This document shows, piece after piece, positions 61,477 to 64,000 of a stretch of 64,000 nucleotides of DNA. How positions within the stretch are numbered: the stretch's first letter is position 1; the number at the start of each line of letters is the position of its first letter. Made by a program: the position numbers and the translations under genes. Below the pieces are notes generated by a model. That model saw only the letters and a list, made by a program, of their open reading frames with translations, did not search any database and had not been told where the DNA came from. The stretch spans positions 1,178,001-1,242,000 of the forward strand of contig JAYKNF010000018.1 in NCBI GenBank assembly GCA_036172665.1. Direction: 5' to 3'. The stretch is from Prosopocoilus inquinatus. Taxonomy: Eukaryota > Arthropoda > Insecta > Coleoptera > Lucanidae.

Positions 61477-64000
61477 ATGTATCTAAACGATCCTTACTTA
61501 TCTAACATGTTATTTGACGTTTGGATGGACTCCAGTAAGTCTGATGTGAGATACAAAGTTTTTGGACTCAGCAGAAGCTGGAAATAGTTTTAAACGAAAC
61601 AACACGTATTAGCGTTGTTCCTGTGCTGTATCTAATCGATCCTTACTCATATATCATGTTATTTGGCGTTTCGATGGACGCCAGTAACTTTGATGTGAGA
61701 TACGAAGTTCTCGGACGCAGCTGAAGCTGGAAATAGTTTTGAACGAAACAACACGTATTAGCGTTGTTCCTGTGATGCATCTAATCGATCCTTACTCATC
61801 TATCATGTTATTTGGCGTTTCGATGGACTCCAGTAACTTTGATGAGAGATACAAAGTTCTCGGACGCAGTAGAAGCTGGAAATAGTTTTGAACGAAACAA
61901 CACGTATTAGCGTTGTTCCTGTGATGTATCTAAACGATCCTTACTTATCTAACATGTTATTTGACGTTTGGATGGACTCCAGTAAGTCTGATGTGAGATA
62001 CAAAGGTTTTGGACGCAGCAGGAGCTGGAAATAGTTTTAAACGAAACAACACGCATTAGCGTTGTTCCTGTGATGTATCTAATCGATCCTTGCTCATCTA
62101 TCATGTTATTTGACGTTTGGACGGACTCCAGTAACTCTGATGAGAGATACAAAGTTCTCGGACGCAGTAGAAGCTGGAAATAGTTTTGAACGAAACAACA
62201 CGTATTAGCGTTGTTCCTGTGATGTATCTAAACGATCCTTGCTTAGCTACTATGTTATTTGAAGTTTCGATGGACTCCAGTAACTCTAATGTGAGATACG
62301 AAATTTTCGGACGCAGCAGCAGCTGGAAATAGTTTGAAACGAAACAACACATATTAGCGTTCTTCCTGTGATGTATCTAATCGATCCTTACTCATCTATC
62401 ATGTTATTTGACGTTTGGACGGACTCCAGTAACTCTGATGAGAGATACAAAGTTCTCGGACGCAGTAGAAGCTGGAAATAGTTTTGAACGAAACAACACG
62501 TATTAGCGTTGTTCCTGTGATGTATCTAAACGATCCTTACTTATCTAACATGTTATTTGACGTTTGGATGGACTCCAGTAACTCTGATGTGAGATACAAA
62601 GTTTTTGGACGCAGCAGAAGCTGGAAATAGTTTTGAACGAAACAACACGTATTAGCGTTGTTCCTGTGATGTATCTAATCGATCCTTACTTAGCTACTAT
62701 GTTATTTGACGTTTCGATGGACTCCAGTAACTCTAATGTGAGATACGAAATTTTCGGAAGCAGCAGAAGCTGGAAATAGTTTTAAACGAAACAACACGCA
62801 TTAGCGTTATTCCTGTGATATATCTAATCGATCCTTACTCATCTATCATGTTATTTGGCGTTTCAATGGACTCCAGTAACTTTGATGTGAGATACGAAGT
62901 TCTCGGACGCAGCTGAAGCTGGAAATAGTTTTAAATGAAACAACACGTATTAGCGTTGTTCCTGTGATGTATCTAAACGATCCTTACTTATCTAACATGT
63001 TATTTGACGTTTGGATGGACTCCAGTAAGTCTGATGTGAGATACAAAGATTTTGGACGCAGCAGGAGCTGGAAATAGTTTTAAACGAAACAACACGCATT
63101 AGCGTTGTTCCTGTGATGTATCTAATCGATCCTTACTTATCTATCATGTTATTTGACGTTTGGATGGACTCCAGTAACCCTGACGTGAGATACGAAGTTC
63201 TCGGACGCAGCAGAAGCTGGAAATAGTTTTAAACGAAACAACACGCATTAGCGTTGTTCCTGTGATGTATCTAATCGATCCTTACTCATCTATCATGTTA
63301 TTTGATGTTTCGTTGGACTCCAGTAACTCTAATGTGAGATACGAAATTTTCGGACGCAGCAGAAGCTGAAAATAGTTTTAAACGAAACAACACGCATTAG
63401 CGTTGTTCCTGTGATGTATCTAATCGATCCTTACTTATCTATCATGTTATTTGACGTTTGGATGGACTCCAGTAACCCTGACGTGAGATACGAAGTTCTC
63501 GGACGCAGCAGAATCTGGAAATAACTTTAAACGAAACAACACGCATTGGCGTTGTTCCTGTCATGTATCTAATCGATCCTTACTCATCTATCGTGTTATT
63601 TGACGTTTGGATGGACTCCAGTAACCCTGACGTGATATACGAAGTTCTCGGACGCAGCAGAAGCTGGAAATAGTTTTAAACGAAACAACACGCATTAGCG
63701 TTGTTCCTGTGATGTATCTAATCGATCCTTACTCATCTATCATGTTATTTGGCGTTTCGATCTACTCCAGTAACTTAGATGTGAGATACGAAGTTCTCGG
63801 ACGCAGCTGAAGCTAGAAATAGTTTTAAACGAAACAACACGCATTAGCGTTGTTCCTGTGTAGTATCTAATCGATCCTTACTTATCTATCCTGTTATTTG
63901 ACATTTCGATGGACTCCAGTAGCTCTGATGTGATATACGACCTTTTCGGACGCAGCAGCAGCTGGAAATAGTTTTAAACGAAACCACACATATTAGCGTT
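60350..64000. repeat. 3.65 kb block at the right edge, second copy (open-ended)
   Basis: Nearly identical to 42770-46420. I noticed three single-base differences: aggatctgg near 60532, ccttgcttagc near 62240 and tttcaatgg near 62863. The match is still perfect at the last base, so the block continues outside the window. Confidence 0.92.
61477..62966. repeat. H10 higher-order repeat, copy 9
   Basis: Offset 17,580 from copy 5. The same order is present, including gaagtttcg in unit 6. Private changes are ccttgcttagc near 62240 and tttcaatgg near 62863. It follows the partial copy at 60285-61476 directly and in phase. Confidence 0.9.

Larger units (their letters stand above)
1..64000. repeat. 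149-bp tandem satellite array filling the window
   Basis: Seen: head-to-tail units of 149 bp from the first to the last base, all in one orientation, with no interruption by unique sequence. Fixed landmarks by unit position are ATCGAT at 10-15, tgttatttg at 32-40, tggactccagta near 50-61, gagatac near 72-78, ggacgcag near 88-95, gctggaaatagttt at 101-114, gaaacaacac at 120-129 and gttcctgtg at 141-149. I count 429 complete units plus a partial one. Eleven units are not 149 bp. Substitutions group the units into about nine families. Known: arrays with this pattern and with multi-unit higher-order repeats are typical of eukaryotic heterochromatin, often at centromeres. Inferred: this is such an array. 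Location, species and transcription cannot be read from the sequence. Confidence 0.98.

Noticed and set aside
1..64000. A CRISPR array
   Set aside because: The whole 149-bp period is repeated. There are no short identical repeats separated by unique spacers, and no cas gene.
1..64000. Transposons, tRNA or rRNA genes, telomere repeats, or inverted satellite segments
   Set aside because: Every unit follows the same phase and orientation, and the unit arithmetic leaves no room for inserted sequence. None of these was seen.

Overview
The whole window is one tandem satellite DNA array. I see no gene, RNA gene, transposon or unique sequence in it. The unit is 149 bp, about 38% G+C in the copy I numbered, always head to tail in one orientation. 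I number it from the first base of the usual 'atgtatctaatcgatcc' segment. Walking the unit starts by hand gives 429 complete units plus a 140-base partial unit at the right edge. Only 11 units differ from 149 bp, and their length changes (net -61) exactly account for the unit positions, so no other net indel is left. Both edges lie inside the array, so its true length is unknown. A homogeneous non-coding array of this size with multi-unit higher-order repeats points to eukaryotic heterochromatin (centromeric, pericentromeric, subtelomeric or sex-chromosome). I do not recognise the satellite and cannot name the species.

Units fall into about nine sequence families, which I name by diagnostic bases: CCC (aaccctgacgtgag), GCT (agctctgatgtgag + acgacgtt), TTT (aactttgatgtgag + cagctgaag), TAA (aactctaatgtgag + gaaatttt), GAG (gatgagagatac), AAG (aagtctgatgtgag), CTG (aactctgatgtgag + acaaagtttt), TAG (starts tagtatc) and GAGG (ttttctgaggcagc). 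Families recur in fixed orders.

Layout. 1-2867: mixed units with a CCC/TAA dimer phase. 2868-8905 and 9670-15753: two older diverged copies of a ~6 kb block that differ by gain or loss of whole units. The first contains a 1292-bp out-of-register tandem duplication. 16739-19504 and 21085-23850: a recent 2.8 kb duplication. 23851-31387: mosaic of shorter shared blocks. 31388-33385 repeats at 35411-37408. 33382-45228 repeats almost perfectly at 47835-59679, offset 14,453 bp = 97 x 149. 42770-46420 repeats again at 60350-64000 and runs off the window.

The strongest organised signal is a 10-unit higher-order repeat of 1490 bp (called H10 here) with nine complete copies, some directly tandem. The array reads as a record of repeated unequal exchange: older and more scrambled at the left, recently amplified at the right. 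Nothing here supports a protein-coding system. The ORFs longer than 60 codons are accidental readings of the repeat, since 149 is not a multiple of three and each unit shifts the frame.
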